DNA of 64,000 nt from an uncultured Thiohalocapsa sp. (GTDB taxonomy: Bacteria > Pseudomonadota > Gammaproteobacteria > Chromatiales > Chromatiaceae). The number at the start of each line of letters is the position of its first letter. Position 1 is the first letter of the stretch. The stretch spans positions 20,121-84,120 of the forward strand of contig NZ_CAJXYK010000026.1 of assembly GCF_913063425.1 (NCBI RefSeq), written 5' to 3'. A program made the translations under genes and the position numbers. Of the stretch, positions 1 to 8,452 are shown one piece after another. The notes under the pieces are model-generated. The model had not been told where the DNA came from, searched no databases, and saw only the letters and a program-made list of their open reading frames with translations.

Positions 1-3000
1 CGGCGGGCGAGCCGCAGCAGCGCAAGCACCTGCTCATCGGCGGGGAGCGAGAGGTTGATCAGGTCGAGCAGCTCCTCCAGCCGCGCGGTGTAAATGCTCA
101 GCGTCTGCTCCAGCGCCCGCCGGCGTTGCTCGGCGTGGTGGAGCTCGGTGACGTCCTCGAGCATGGCCAGCGGCGCCGGTGGGGCATCCGGTGCCGTCGG
201 CAGGCGCACCATGCGCAGGTCCGCCCAGACCAGGCTGCCCTCCGGGCGCAGATAGCGTTTGGTCAGGCGATACCCGTCCCCGCGCCCCGCCAGGAGATCC
301 TGCAGCCGGCGCCGGTCGCACGCTTGATCTTCCGGGTGGGCGAAGTTGTCGGCGCGCTCGCCCAACAGGTCTTCGCTGTCGCGGTCCAGGAGCCGCGCGA
401 GGGCACGGTTGACCATCACCATCCGCCCACCCTGGTCCAGCAGCGCCATGCCGATGGGCGCATTGTCGAAGACCGTGCGCAACTGCTCGCGGCTCTCCTC
501 CAGGCGCTGCTCCGCCAAGCGGCGCGCGGTGATGTCCTGCACCGTACCGAGCGCCCGCAAAGCGTGCCCCTCGGCATCGTGCTCAAACGTGGCACGCTCG
601 TGCACCCACTTGACGCGCCGATCCGCCAGCAACACACGATGCACGCAGTCATACTCCTTGTCCTGCGCCAGGGCGGCACGGTATTGACGGGCGACCTCGG
701 CCCGATCCGCCGGGTGCACGAGCTTCTGGAAGGCTTCGAAGGAGGCGCCGAAGTGCTGCGGGTCCTGCTCGAAGATCCGGTACACCTCCGGCGACCAGGC
801 CAGGTGATTGCGCGGGATGTCGTACTCCCAGGAGCCGATGTGTGCGAGCGCCTGGGCGTTGAGCAGTGCCTGGCGACTTTCCTCCAGCGCACGGCGGCTG
901 GCGTACTCCACGCTCACGTCCGTGAAGAAGGCGGTGAGGGTCCGCGTCTGTCCCAGCTGCATCACCCCGGGGGCGATGCGGCAGGAGAACCGGCTGCCGT
1001 CACGTCTCAGGCAGGGCACGTACAGTGGGGCGCTCATGCCGGCAGCGGCGGCGTCCGCCGCGCTGTCGGCGAGATCGGCCACGATTTCCGCCTGGCTGTC
1101 CGGCGGGTGCAGCGCATCGATGTGCAGACCGATCAGCTCGTCACGGGTATAGCCGAACAGCCGGCCCATCGCATCGTTGCACCAGAGCACCCGCTTGCTG
1201 GCGACATCCACCTCGACGATGCCGTGCGGCGAGCTGTCGATGATGGCCTGAAGCCGGTGCCGCACCTCCAGCAGGCGCGTGATGTCGGTGAAGGTGACGA
1301 AGAACTGGTGCTGCGGATGCCCTGCGTCCGGGGCGCTCTCCGCGTGCGCTGTGACCAACAGCCAGCGCACCTCACCGCCGACAACCACGCCGAGCACTTC
1401 GGGCTCGGTGTCGGCCCCGGTCTCGATCGCCCTGCGCAATGGATACTCCGTCACGGGTGACGGCGTGCCGTCTTCGCGCAGCACCTGCCAGAGCTGCGCC
1501 TCGGGCCGGCTCCCCACCAGCGCCGCGGGCGCCACGCCCAACAGCATGGACGCCGCCGGATTGGCGTCGGTGACGATACCGTCGCTGTCGCAGTAGATGA
1601 CGCCCTCGCCGATGCTCTCGAACAGCCTGCGGAAGCGTCGCTCGCTCGCGCGCAGGGCGGCCTCGGAGGCCTTGCGCTCGGTGACGTCGCGGCCCACGCC
1701 GACGATGGCAGTCACCTGGCCCTGCTCGTCCAGCACCGCCTTGTCGGACCATTGCAGCCAGCGCTGGCCGCGCACCGTCTCGACCCGCTGCTCCATGGTG
1801 GCGACATGGGGCGGTGCGAACAGCGCCCGCATGGCTGCCGCGGTGTCGGCACGGTCGTCCGGGTGCACCAGCGGCATGAAGGTCTGGCCCAACAGCTCCG
1901 CCTCGCTGCGCCCGAACAGGCGGCAATAGGAGGGGCTCACGAACTCGAAGCGGCCCTGGGTATCCACCCGCACCAGCAGGTCCTCCAGGTTGTCCACCAC
2001 CAGGCGGTAGCGCGCCTCCTGCTCGCGCAGCGTGTGCTCAGTGCGGCGCTGCTCGGTCACGTCCAGCGCGGTGCCCGCAAAGCGCACCAGCTCGCCGTCG
2101 CTGCCGAGCTGCACCCGACCGCGCGCCAGCAGCATGCGCTCGACGCCATCAATGGCGGCGGTCCGGAATTCGACCTGGAAGTCTTCATGCGGCGGCGTCA
2201 GCGCCGCCTTCACCTGGGCGCGCACCTGGGGCAGGTCGTCCGGATGCACGGCCGCGTAGAAGCTCTCCAGCGTCGCCGGCACCGCATCCGGCGCATAGCC
2301 GAGCAGCCGGTAGGCCTCGGCGGACCAGGTGCCGCGCGGGTCCGCCTCGTAGGCCCAGCTGCCGAGATGCGCAATGGCCTGCGCCTCGTTAAGACGCGCC
2401 TCGCTGGCACGCAGCCGTTGCGTGAAGGCGGCGGCGTCGGTCACGTCCAGCGCCGTGCCGGCAAGCCGCTTGGGTGTGCCGGCCGCGTCGAGCTGCACCC
2501 GGCCGCGGGCGCGCTGGATGCGCTCCACGCCATCGGCACCACGCACCCGATACTGGACGTCGTAATCCTCGAAGGGCGGTTGCTGCGCTGCCGCCAGCGC
2601 GGCCTCCACGTGCGGCCGGTCGTCCGGATGCAGGCGCGCCAGCGCATTCTCGACGCTCGGCGGCACCGCCCCCGGCTCATAGCCGAGCAGGCGATAGGTC
2701 TCGTTGGACCAGGTTGCCGCGCCCGTGCTCAGGTCGACCTCCCAGCTGCCCACGTGGGCAATGGCCTGGGCGTCGTTCAAGCGTGCCTCGCTGGCACGCA
2801 GGCGCGCCATAGCCTCCACCGTGTCAGTGACGTCCTGCTGCACACCGATGTAGTGGGTGAGAGTGCCGCCTTCGCTCTTGACCGGCGACAGGGCCAGGGC
2901 GTTCCAGTAGGTGCTGCCGTCCGGGCGGCGGTTGCGGATCACCGCGCGGCACGACTCGTCCGCCGCCAGGGCGGCCCGCAGCTGTGCCAGGTCCGGCTGG

Positions 3001-5021
3001 TCGTCGTCGCCGTCGCGCAGCATGCGCAGATCCTGTCCGTGCAGGGCCGCGGCCGCATAGCCGCTCAGCTGCGCAAAACCGCGGTTGGCGTAACTCACCA
3101 GGTGGTCCCGGCCACTGCGCCGGGCGACGACGATGCCCGTGCCGCTCTGGGACAGGGCCTCCAGCAGCACCCCGTGGTGACGACGCAGCCAGATGGCCGG
3201 GAATCCCAGACCGGCCAGCGTGCGCACCCGCTCCAGCACCTCTGCGGAGAAGGCATCACTCCGCCCCAGGGGGGCGTCCGTCAGCAGGACCGCCTGCCCC
3301 CGCTCCTCGCGATCGCGGATCGGGATGACCTGTGCGCTGCACGGCATCGACGCCAGCTCGCCGTGTCCGCGCAGCAGGTCCACCGGCAGGGCGGCGGTCT
3401 CGCCGGAGGCGAGCACCTGCCGCAGGAAGCTGTCAACGGCGGGCGCCGCGAGCCACTGCCGCAGCGCCTCGCGCATGGCGGGGGACAGGCCCGGGCCGGC
3501 GACGAGCTCCAGGCGGTTGTCGGTCCCTGGCAGCAGCAGACAATGCTGACCCGGCAGGACCCGGCACAATTGCCGGCAGAGGACGTCGGCAAAGGCCGTG
3601 GCATCCTCGCCGTCGCGCACCAACCGCGCCAGCGACTGCGCCTCCAGATCCAGCAGGGCGCGCTGGCGCGCCTGCTCGTCGCGCTCGCGCTGCAGGTCGG
3701 AGAAGCTGCTGTCCAGGGAGTCTCCCATGCCGCGGACAGCCCACCCGAGCTCCCCGGCTTCCGCGAACAGGCCGGGCGTGGGCGCCTGCCAGGTGCGCCG
3801 CTCGCGAATGGCCGCCGGCAACGCGCGCGCCGCGTCGGCCACGGCGGCGAGGGGTGCGACAATGCGCCGGCTGAGCACATGGGCCAGACCCACCGCCCCG
3901 AGCCCGAGCGCCAGCAGCGCTGTCAGCAACTTGGTCAGATGCCGCTGAAGGGCGTCGATGACGGGCACGGTGCTGGTTTCGATGACCAGGTCCTGCGGCG
4001 GTGTCGTGCCCGCCACGGGCGCCGTCCAGCGGTAGCGCGACGCGCGCCAGCGCATCATGGCCGAGGCGTGTGGCACCGCCGGCAGGACCACCGTCAGGCC
4101 CGGCTGTCCGCCCGGCGTGACCTCCGCCGCCGGCTGCGCATCGCCCAGGGTTGGCGTGCCGCTGCGGCGCTCGGCCAGATAGAGCCGCGGTTCGGCGCCC
4201 GCGCGTAGCTTGCCGCGCGCAATCCGCTGCAGCCGCGCGAGTGTCCCGGCGAGGGCCGGCGGGTCTGTGCCCGCGACCTTTTCCAGGCTGTCGGCCGCGA
4301 CCGTGCCGAACAGCCCCAGCTCCAGCGCCCGGTCGGCCTCCAGTTGGTGCTTGAGGTCGGCGTTCTCCCAGGCCGTCACCAGCAGGGCGGGGACCAGCAT
4401 CGCCGTCAGCAGCAGACTGAACAGCAGGTCGGTCAGGCACGGCAGCGCATGCTGGCGCAGGAGTAGTGCGGCGCCCACCATGAGACCGCCCGCCAGCGCG
4501 GCGTTGAGGATGCCGTTGAGGGATTGCTTGACGGCGATCAGCAGCGTCGGCACCCAGCCCATGCCGAGGGGGCCGTGGTAGAAGAGCAGCACCAGCGGGA
4601 TGCCGATGACGAGCCAGTACAGCGCAACGGAGACGGCGAGCGGCGGCAGCGGCCGACCCCGGTGTTGTGCCCACCGCCGATGCAGGCCCACGGCGAGCAC
4701 CTCCAGGGCGAAGATGAGCAGCGCATAGGGATGGCTCCAGAGCACCAGGGTGTAGGCGCCGCCGGCGACGGCCACCACGGCCCCGGCGAGCAGCCCCAGA
4801 CGCGCAACGGCGATGAGCGCTGCGATGGAGCCGAACAGCACGTCCACGCCGAAGAACAGCGTCAAGCCGAAGGCGTTGCCGCAGAGCGCGGCGGCGGCCA
4901 GCAGCAGTGTCTCCAGCACCGACCGCAGCCGGGGTTGTCGCAACGGCAGCCGGATGCGAGCGATGGGCAGGCGCCGGCGCACACCGGCAGCGGCAGCGGC
5001 GATCGGCCTGATGACGGACAT
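1..5021 (-). CDS. Multi-PAS membrane sensor protein, C-terminus beyond window edge
   Basis: One frame stays open from the ATG at 5021 to the edge (over 1,670 residues). The N-terminus has several hydrophobic segments (about residues 25-200, MASE-like), then an apparent extracytoplasmic stretch, another membrane segment near 355-375, a short HAMP-like linker and a GAF-like region (about 430-600). Eight PAS units follow, each ending in a DVT/DIT-type PAC motif, roughly at 3185-2810, 2800-2410, 2410-2030, 2020-1690, 1630-1270, 1260-905, 890-530 and 510-150. The first matches LOV domains (RRPDGSTYWN, HYIGVQQDVTD) but the NCRFLQ photoactive motif reads DLRMLR, so the adduct-forming Cys is missing. 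The output domain (kinase, GGDEF or other) lies outside the window. The start is 13 bp after a receiver gene, so it probably ends a signalling operon. Confidence 0.85.
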   Translation of the reverse strand, partial: MSVIRPIAAAAAGVRRRLPIARIRLPLRQPRLRSVLETLLLAAAALCGNAFGLTLFFGVDVLFGSIAALIAVARLGLLAGAVVAVAGGAYTLVLWSHPYALLIFALEVLAVGLHRRWAQHRGRPLPPLAVSVALYWLVIGIPLVLLFYHGPLGMGWVPTLLIAVKQSLNGILNAALAGGLMVGAALLLRQHALPCLTDLLFSLLLTAMLVPALLVTAWENADLKHQLEADRALELGLFGTVAADSLEKVAGTDPPALAGTLARLQRIARGKLRAGAEPRLYLAERRSGTPTLGDAQPAAEVTPGGQPGLTVVLPAVPHASAMMRWRASRYRWTAPVAGTTPPQDLVIETSTVPVIDALQRHLTKLLTALLALGLGAVGLAHVLSRRIVAPLAAVADAARALPAAIRERRTWQAPTPGLFAEAGELGWAVRGMGDSLDSSFSDLQRERDEQARQRALLDLEAQSLARLVRDGEDATAFADVLCRQLCRVLPGQHCLLLPGTDNRLELVAGPGLSPAMREALRQWLAAPAVDSFLRQVLASGETAALPVDLLRGHGELASMPCSAQVIPIRDREERGQAVLLTDAPLGRSDAFSAEVLERVRTLAGLGFPAIWLRRHHGVLLEALSQSGTGIVVARRSGRDHLVSYANRGFAQLSGYAAAALHGQDLRMLRDGDDDQPDLAQLRAALAADESCRAVIRNRRPDGSTYWNALALSPVKSEGGTLTHYIGVQQDVTDTVEAMARLRASEARLNDAQAIAHVGSWEVDLSTGAATWSNETYRLLGYEPGAVPPSVENALARLHPDDRPHVEAALAAAQQPPFEDYDVQYRVRGADGVERIQRARGRVQLDAAGTPKRLAGTALDVTDAAAFTQRLRASEARLNEAQAIAHLGSWAYEADPRGTWSAEAYRLLGYAPDAVPATLESFYAAVHPDDLPQVRAQVKAALTPPHEDFQVEFRTAAIDGVERMLLARGRVQLGSDGELVRFAGTALDVTEQRRTEHTLREQEARYRLVVDNLEDLLVRVDTQGRFEFVSPSYCRLFGRSEAELLGQTFMPLVHPDDRADTAAAMRALFAPPHVATMEQRVETVRGQRWLQWSDKAVLDEQGQVTAIVGVGRDVTERKASEAALRASERRFRRLFESIGEGVIYCDSDGIVTDANPAASMLLGVAPAALVGSRPEAQLWQVLREDGTPSPVTEYPLRRAIETGADTEPEVLGVVVGGEVRWLLVTAHAESAPDAGHPQHQFFVTFTDITRLLEVRHRLQAIIDSSPHGIVEVDVASKRVLWCNDAMGRLFGYTRDELIGLHIDALHPPDSQAEIVADLADSAADAAAAGMSAPLYVPCLRRDGSRFSCRIAPGVMQLGQTRTLTAFFTDVSVEYASRRALEESRQALLNAQALAHIGSWEYDIPRNHLAWSPEVYRIFEQDPQHFGASFEAFQKLVHPADRAEVARQYRAALAQDKEYDCVHRVLLADRRVKWVHERATFEHDAEGHALRALGTVQDITARRLAEQRLEESREQLRTVFDNAPIGMALLDQGGRMVMVNRALARLLDRDSEDLLGERADNFAHPEDQACDRRRLQDLLAGRGDGYRLTKRYLRPEGSLVWADLRMVRLPTAPDAPPAPLAMLEDVTELHHAEQRRRALEQTLSIYTARLEELLDLINLSLPADEQVLALLRLAR

Positions 5022-5034
5022 GATCAGCCTGGCA

Positions 5035-5478
5035 TCAGTCCGGGCCGCCCGGTTGCGGCGGCGCCGGCACGCCGACCAAGGCCTCCAGGCTCGCGCGCAG
5101 GGCTTCCGGGCGGAAGGGCTTGTGCAGGGTTGCGTCGGCGCCGAGCGCGGCCCCCATGGCCAGCACATTGGTGGCCTCCCCCTGAATGATGTCGCCGGAG
5201 ACGGCCAGGATCGGCATGCTCGGGGCCAGCTGGCGTGCACGCGCGATGACCTCGAACCCATCCAGATCCGGCATGTAGATGTCGACGATGAGCAGATCCG
5301 GTGGGTTGCGCTGGATCGCTGCGAGCGCATCGCGCGCATGCGTGTAGGTCTCGCAACGGAACCCCCACCGCGGCAGCAGCAGCAGGCTCGCACGCAGCAG
5401 ACGCGGGTCGTCGTCGAGGACTTGGATTCTGCGCGCCGCGGCCCTGGTTGCAGCAGTGGTCATTTGCGCCGTCTCCAT
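5035..5478 (-). CDS. Stand-alone response regulator receiver protein
   Basis: This 147-residue protein is a single receiver (REC) domain with no output domain. Visible signature residues are the acidic pair DDD near residues 22-24, the phosphoacceptor Asp66 in LLIVDIYMP, a Ser in the AVSGD strand and the Lys in LHKPF. It should be phosphorylated by a partner histidine kinase and act through protein contacts, like CheY-type or phosphorelay receivers. It sits between the receiver-EAL gene and the multi-PAS sensor on the same strand with gaps of about 20 and 13 bp, so all are likely co-transcribed. The N-terminal 15 residues are Ala/Arg rich and the second Met (residue 6) could be the real start. 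Confidence 0.85.
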   Translation of the reverse strand: METAQMTTAATRAAARRIQVLDDDPRLLRASLLLLPRWGFRCETYTHARDALAAIQRNPPDLLIVDIYMPDLDGFEVIARARQLAPSMPILAVSGDIIQGEATNVLAMGAALGADATLHKPFRPEALRASLEALVGVPAPPQPGGPD

Positions 5479-5498
5479 ATGTGCCCCGGCCGGGGCGT

Positions 5499-6656
5499 TC
5501 AGGCGTCGAGCCCGAAGCGACTCACCAATTCGTCAAGCGGCATCGGTGCGCCGAACAAATAGCCCTGGAGGCGATCCACGCCGGCATCGCAGAGCCACTC
5601 GGCTTGCGCGATGGTCTCCACACCCTCCGCCACCACCTGCAGCCCGAGGCTGTCGCACAGGGCGAGGATGGCCCCGAGCAGGCGCTCGGCCTTGTGCGAG
5701 TCGAACAGCTCGGCGACGAAGCAGAGATCGACCTTGAGCGTGTCGTAAGGCAGCTCCGCGAGGGCGCGCAGGCTGGAATAGCCGGTGCCGAAGTCGTCCA
5801 TCGCCAGCGAGGCGCCCGCCAGGCGCAATTGCGCACCGAGCTCGCGCACCGCCTGGGAGTCGGCGAGGGTCGCGCTCTCGGTGAGCTCGACGCGCACATC
5901 GCAGCAGCCTGTGAGGCCGTCGATGAGCCGGCGCACCAGGGCGGTGGTGAGGGCGACGTCCAGCTGGACGACGCTCAGGTTCACCGACAGATGATCCAGC
6001 GCCAGCGCCGCCAGGGTCTCCCTGGACGCCAGCAGGGACTCGAACAACGCCTCGGTCAGCGCCGGGATGAGGCCGGAGGACTCCGCCAGGGGAACGATGT
6101 GCTGTGCGCCGAGCACCTCCCCGTCCGGCAGGCGCAGCCGGGTCAGCACTTCGGCATCCCTGAGGATGCCGTCCCCGGCGACAATGGGCTGGAAGAAGGG
6201 CTCGATGCGGCCGGCGTGAATGTGAGCCGCGAGGCGCTGTCCGTCCAGGGTGAACGGTGCTCCCCGGGCCGGCGGCGTGTGCCGCGGCGATGGTGCGATG
6301 CGCTCCAGCAAGGGCGGCAGCTCGCGCACCATGGATGCCTTGTTGACGGCCCCGAGCACCGGCAGGCCGCTGGCGCTCGCAATGCGCCGGGCAGTGTCGA
6401 GCAGCTCGTCGCCGTGGCCGGACAACAGCACCAGCGGTGCGCGTATCGCCTGCTGACTGAGCCACAGGACCACGTCCACGCCGGTCTCGTGTCCAAGCTC
6501 CAGGTCGATGACCATGAGGGCAGGCGGATTTATCAGGACGTCCAGCTTGAACGCGTCGGCGCTGCCGTGGAAGCGCAGCTCATGCCCCAGGCGCCCGGCG
6601 AACCGCCGCAGGGTGCGCTCCATACGCGGGTCGTCGTCAAGGCAGGTCAGTTGCAT
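5499..6656 (-). CDS. Receiver-EAL domain cyclic-di-GMP phosphodiesterase
   Basis: The 385-residue protein has an N-terminal receiver (DDD at 7-9, phosphoacceptor Asp51 in LMVIDLELG, Lys in GAVNKAS) and an EAL domain from about residue 150. EAL signatures look complete: EVLTR at the EAL position, NLSVVQL, VELTES, DDFGTGYSSL, TLKVD, VAEGVET and LQGYLFG. It should therefore hydrolyse c-di-GMP to pGpG under control of phosphorylation. No GGDEF domain is present. It belongs to the minus-strand set with a degenerate receiver upstream and a receiver plus PAS sensor downstream. The variant EVL instead of EAL keeps the metal-binding Glu and the conserved Arg, so activity is expected but not proven. 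Confidence 0.9.
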   Translation of the reverse strand: MQLTCLDDDPRMERTLRRFAGRLGHELRFHGSADAFKLDVLINPPALMVIDLELGHETGVDVVLWLSQQAIRAPLVLLSGHGDELLDTARRIASASGLPVLGAVNKASMVRELPPLLERIAPSPRHTPPARGAPFTLDGQRLAAHIHAGRIEPFFQPIVAGDGILRDAEVLTRLRLPDGEVLGAQHIVPLAESSGLIPALTEALFESLLASRETLAALALDHLSVNLSVVQLDVALTTALVRRLIDGLTGCCDVRVELTESATLADSQAVRELGAQLRLAGASLAMDDFGTGYSSLRALAELPYDTLKVDLCFVAELFDSHKAERLLGAILALCDSLGLQVVAEGVETIAQAEWLCDAGVDRLQGYLFGAPMPLDELVSRFGLDA

Positions 6657-6684
6657 AGCGCCTCCGCTTGCGCCGTGTCCGCGC

Positions 6685-7122
6685 TCATGAGGCGCGGGTC
6701 AGCCGATCCGCGCTCGGGAGATCCGCCGCCGCCAGCACCAGCGCCGCCATCAGCTCGGCGCCATCCACGGGCGCCGGCAGCACGTAATCGACGTTGAGCA
6801 GGTTCCGCAGCGGCGCGAAATGACCGGCATCCTGGACGCGAATCAACGGTGTCAGACCGATGATGACAAGCCCGGGGCTGCGCGCCCTGGCCTCCCGCAG
6901 CCAGTGTCGCTCGCCGGTGAGCATGGCCACAAGGACAGACGGTGCGGCGGCGCCCTGGCCGGCACCGGACATGGCGCGCAGCGCCGCCCTGCCACCGGTG
7001 AAGGCGCGGCAGTCGAGCCGCGCCGCCCGCAGCAGCCGGCACAGCCGGCCGCGTCGGTCGGCATCCGCGTCCACCACGTGCACCCGCAGTCGGCCCGCCG
7101 CCCAGTGCTCCAATCCACTCAT
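6685..7122 (-). CDS. Receiver-like protein lacking the usual phosphoacceptor
   Basis: This 145-residue protein follows the length and strand pattern of a receiver domain: VHVVDADADRR resembles the first acidic pocket strand and VDYVLPAPVDGAELMAAL the end of a receiver. The central strand expected to carry the phosphoacceptor Asp reads SVLVAMLTGE, with Ala/Met there, and the conserved Lys of the fifth strand is replaced (LPAPV). I read it as a degenerate receiver that may bind partners without phosphorylation. It is first of the minus-strand signalling set; a GTGAGG-like ribosome site precedes the ATG. Function beyond this is inference. Confidence 0.6.
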   Translation of the reverse strand: MSGLEHWAAGRLRVHVVDADADRRGRLCRLLRAARLDCRAFTGGRAALRAMSGAGQGAAAPSVLVAMLTGERHWLREARARSPGLVIIGLTPLIRVQDAGHFAPLRNLLNVDYVLPAPVDGAELMAALVLAAADLPSADRLTRAS

Positions 7123-7504
7123 AGGGCCTCACTGGATTCCAAGTCTGTGACTGGGAGCCTAGTCAGCCCGGCCCGGAAAGGCTGTTAATTTTTGTAAGCT
7201 GAAGGCGAAGCCGGGGCCGACCTGGGGTATGGTGATGGGTTTGTCCCCGCGCCGATAGAAGCGCACGGGGGCGAGGCGCCGCCCTCTGGCGCCCGGGCGC
7301 CGCCGACGCGATGGCAAGGGGAGCTCGGCGCGCTGGGGCCGGGCACCGGCCCCGGGCTTTGGAACCAGCCCCGGCGCGGCCTGCGCACGCCACGTCCGGG
7401 CGCACAGCGACAGCGACAGGGAGTGCGGGTGGCGCACGCCTGCCGCGCCGGCGCGCGTCGCGCCAGCAGGCCGCCGCGCGAGCACAGCATGGGGTTTTGG
7501 CACC
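7123..7504. other. Gene-free divergent region between signalling genes
   Basis: This 382-bp stretch separates the minus-strand signalling set from the plus-strand regulator and must hold both promoters. The only notable composition feature is an AT-rich patch at 7185-7197 in otherwise GC-rich sequence. I found no convincing -35/-10 pair, inverted repeat or conserved reading frame. Open frames here look like composition-driven shadows. Confidence 0.4.
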
Positions 7505-8230
7505 ATGACGGGCGACGCACGCATCATCATCGTCGAAGACAATCTGCCGCTCGCCAGGGCTGTGGCCCGCTGGCTCTGCAGCCAGGGCTATGCTGCCCTG
7601 CTCGCGGGCGGGCTCGCCGATTTCCGCGCCCAGTACGCCGAGCGCGGCGCCGATCTGGTGCTGCTCGACCTCAACCTGGGCGGGGAGGACGGTCTGACGC
7701 TGGCGCGCGAGCTGCGCGAAGAGCGGCGACTCGGCCTCATCATCATGACCGGTCGCGATGAAGTGCAGGACCGCGTGCGCGGCCTCGATGCCGGCGCCGA
7801 CGATTACGTCGTCAAGCCCTTCGCGATGGAGGAGCTCGGCGCGCGGGTGCGGGCGGTGCTGCGGCGGCGCCTGCACCTGCCGGACGCGGATCGCGTCATC
7901 CGCCTGGGTCCGGTGGCACTGGATCTGGTGCGCAGCGAGCTGCACGGCCCCGGGCGGGCCGAGCCGGTGCGCCTGACCGAGCGGCAGCGGGATATTCTGC
8001 AGCGACTCATCGCCGCCGCCGGTGAGGTGGTCGACCGCGTCGAGCTGCAAGCGCATCACCCTTGGGAGCCCGGCGACCGCTCTGTTGATGTGCACGTCAG
8101 CGCGATCCGCCGCAAGCTGGCGGCAACCGGCATGCAGGCGCTCCAGATCACGTCGGTGCGCAGCCGGGGCTACCGGCTCGATCTGATCCGCACCACCGGC
8201 GACATGGGCGCGCCAACGGATGGCGCCTGA
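7505..8230 (+). CDS. OmpR/PhoB-family response regulator (orphan)
   Basis: The 241-residue protein has an N-terminal receiver (EDN at 11-13, phosphoacceptor Asp55 in LVLLDLNLGG, Lys in VVKPFAMEE) and a C-terminal winged-helix DNA-binding domain (RLTERQRDIL, SVDVHVSAIRRKL, SVRSRGYRLD). It should bind DNA as a dimer when phosphorylated. No histidine kinase lies next to it on the same strand, so the partner is unknown; the neighbouring PAS sensor is a candidate only by proximity. The stop codon falls inside a 15-bp tandem repeat that begins at its last bases, so the end of the gene may be variable between strains. Confidence 0.92.
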   Translation: MTGDARIIIVEDNLPLARAVARWLCSQGYAALLAGGLADFRAQYAERGADLVLLDLNLGGEDGLTLARELREERRLGLIIMTGRDEVQDRVRGLDAGADDYVVKPFAMEELGARVRAVLRRRLHLPDADRVIRLGPVALDLVRSELHGPGRAEPVRLTERQRDILQRLIAAAGEVVDRVELQAHHPWEPGDRSVDVHVSAIRRKLAATGMQALQITSVRSRGYRLDLIRTTGDMGAPTDGA

Positions 8231-8312
8231 GTGCGTCTGCCCTGAGTGCGTCTGCCCTGAGTGCGTCTGCCCGGAGTGCGTCTGCCCTGAGTGCGTCTGC
8301 CCGGAGTGCGTC
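8229..8312. repeat. 15-bp tandem repeat, five full copies
   Basis: The unit GAGTGCGTCTGCCC(T/G) occurs five times in a row from 8229 to 8303 with a partial sixth copy. It overlaps the TGA of the preceding regulator gene. Being a multiple of three, it would encode a PECVC repeat in the +1-shifted frame, but no ribosome site supports translation. It is flanked by gene-free sequence up to 8452. Confidence 0.9.
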
Positions 8313-8452
8313 AGCGTAGTGTCGGCACACCTGGCGGATGCTTCGCCTGAGGACAGCGGTCCCACCCCGGCCATGGTGGGTAGGGTGCACGGCTCTGCCG
8401 GAACCGGCCGCGGTCCGCGCGCCGGCCCCGGCCAAGGTACCTGCGGCACGTA

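Noticed and set aside
126..4208. Very long plus-strand frames (444 and 818 residues) opposite the left end
   Set aside because: They are antisense to the eight-PAS protein, whose minus-strand frame shows repeated PAS/PAC motifs; the plus frames are Gln/His/Arg-rich shadows caused by GC codon bias.
7163..8449. 428-residue minus-strand frame across the orphan response regulator
   Set aside because: It contains HSGQT repeats from the 15-bp tandem repeat and no family motifs; the plus-strand regulator has clear receiver and winged-helix signatures.
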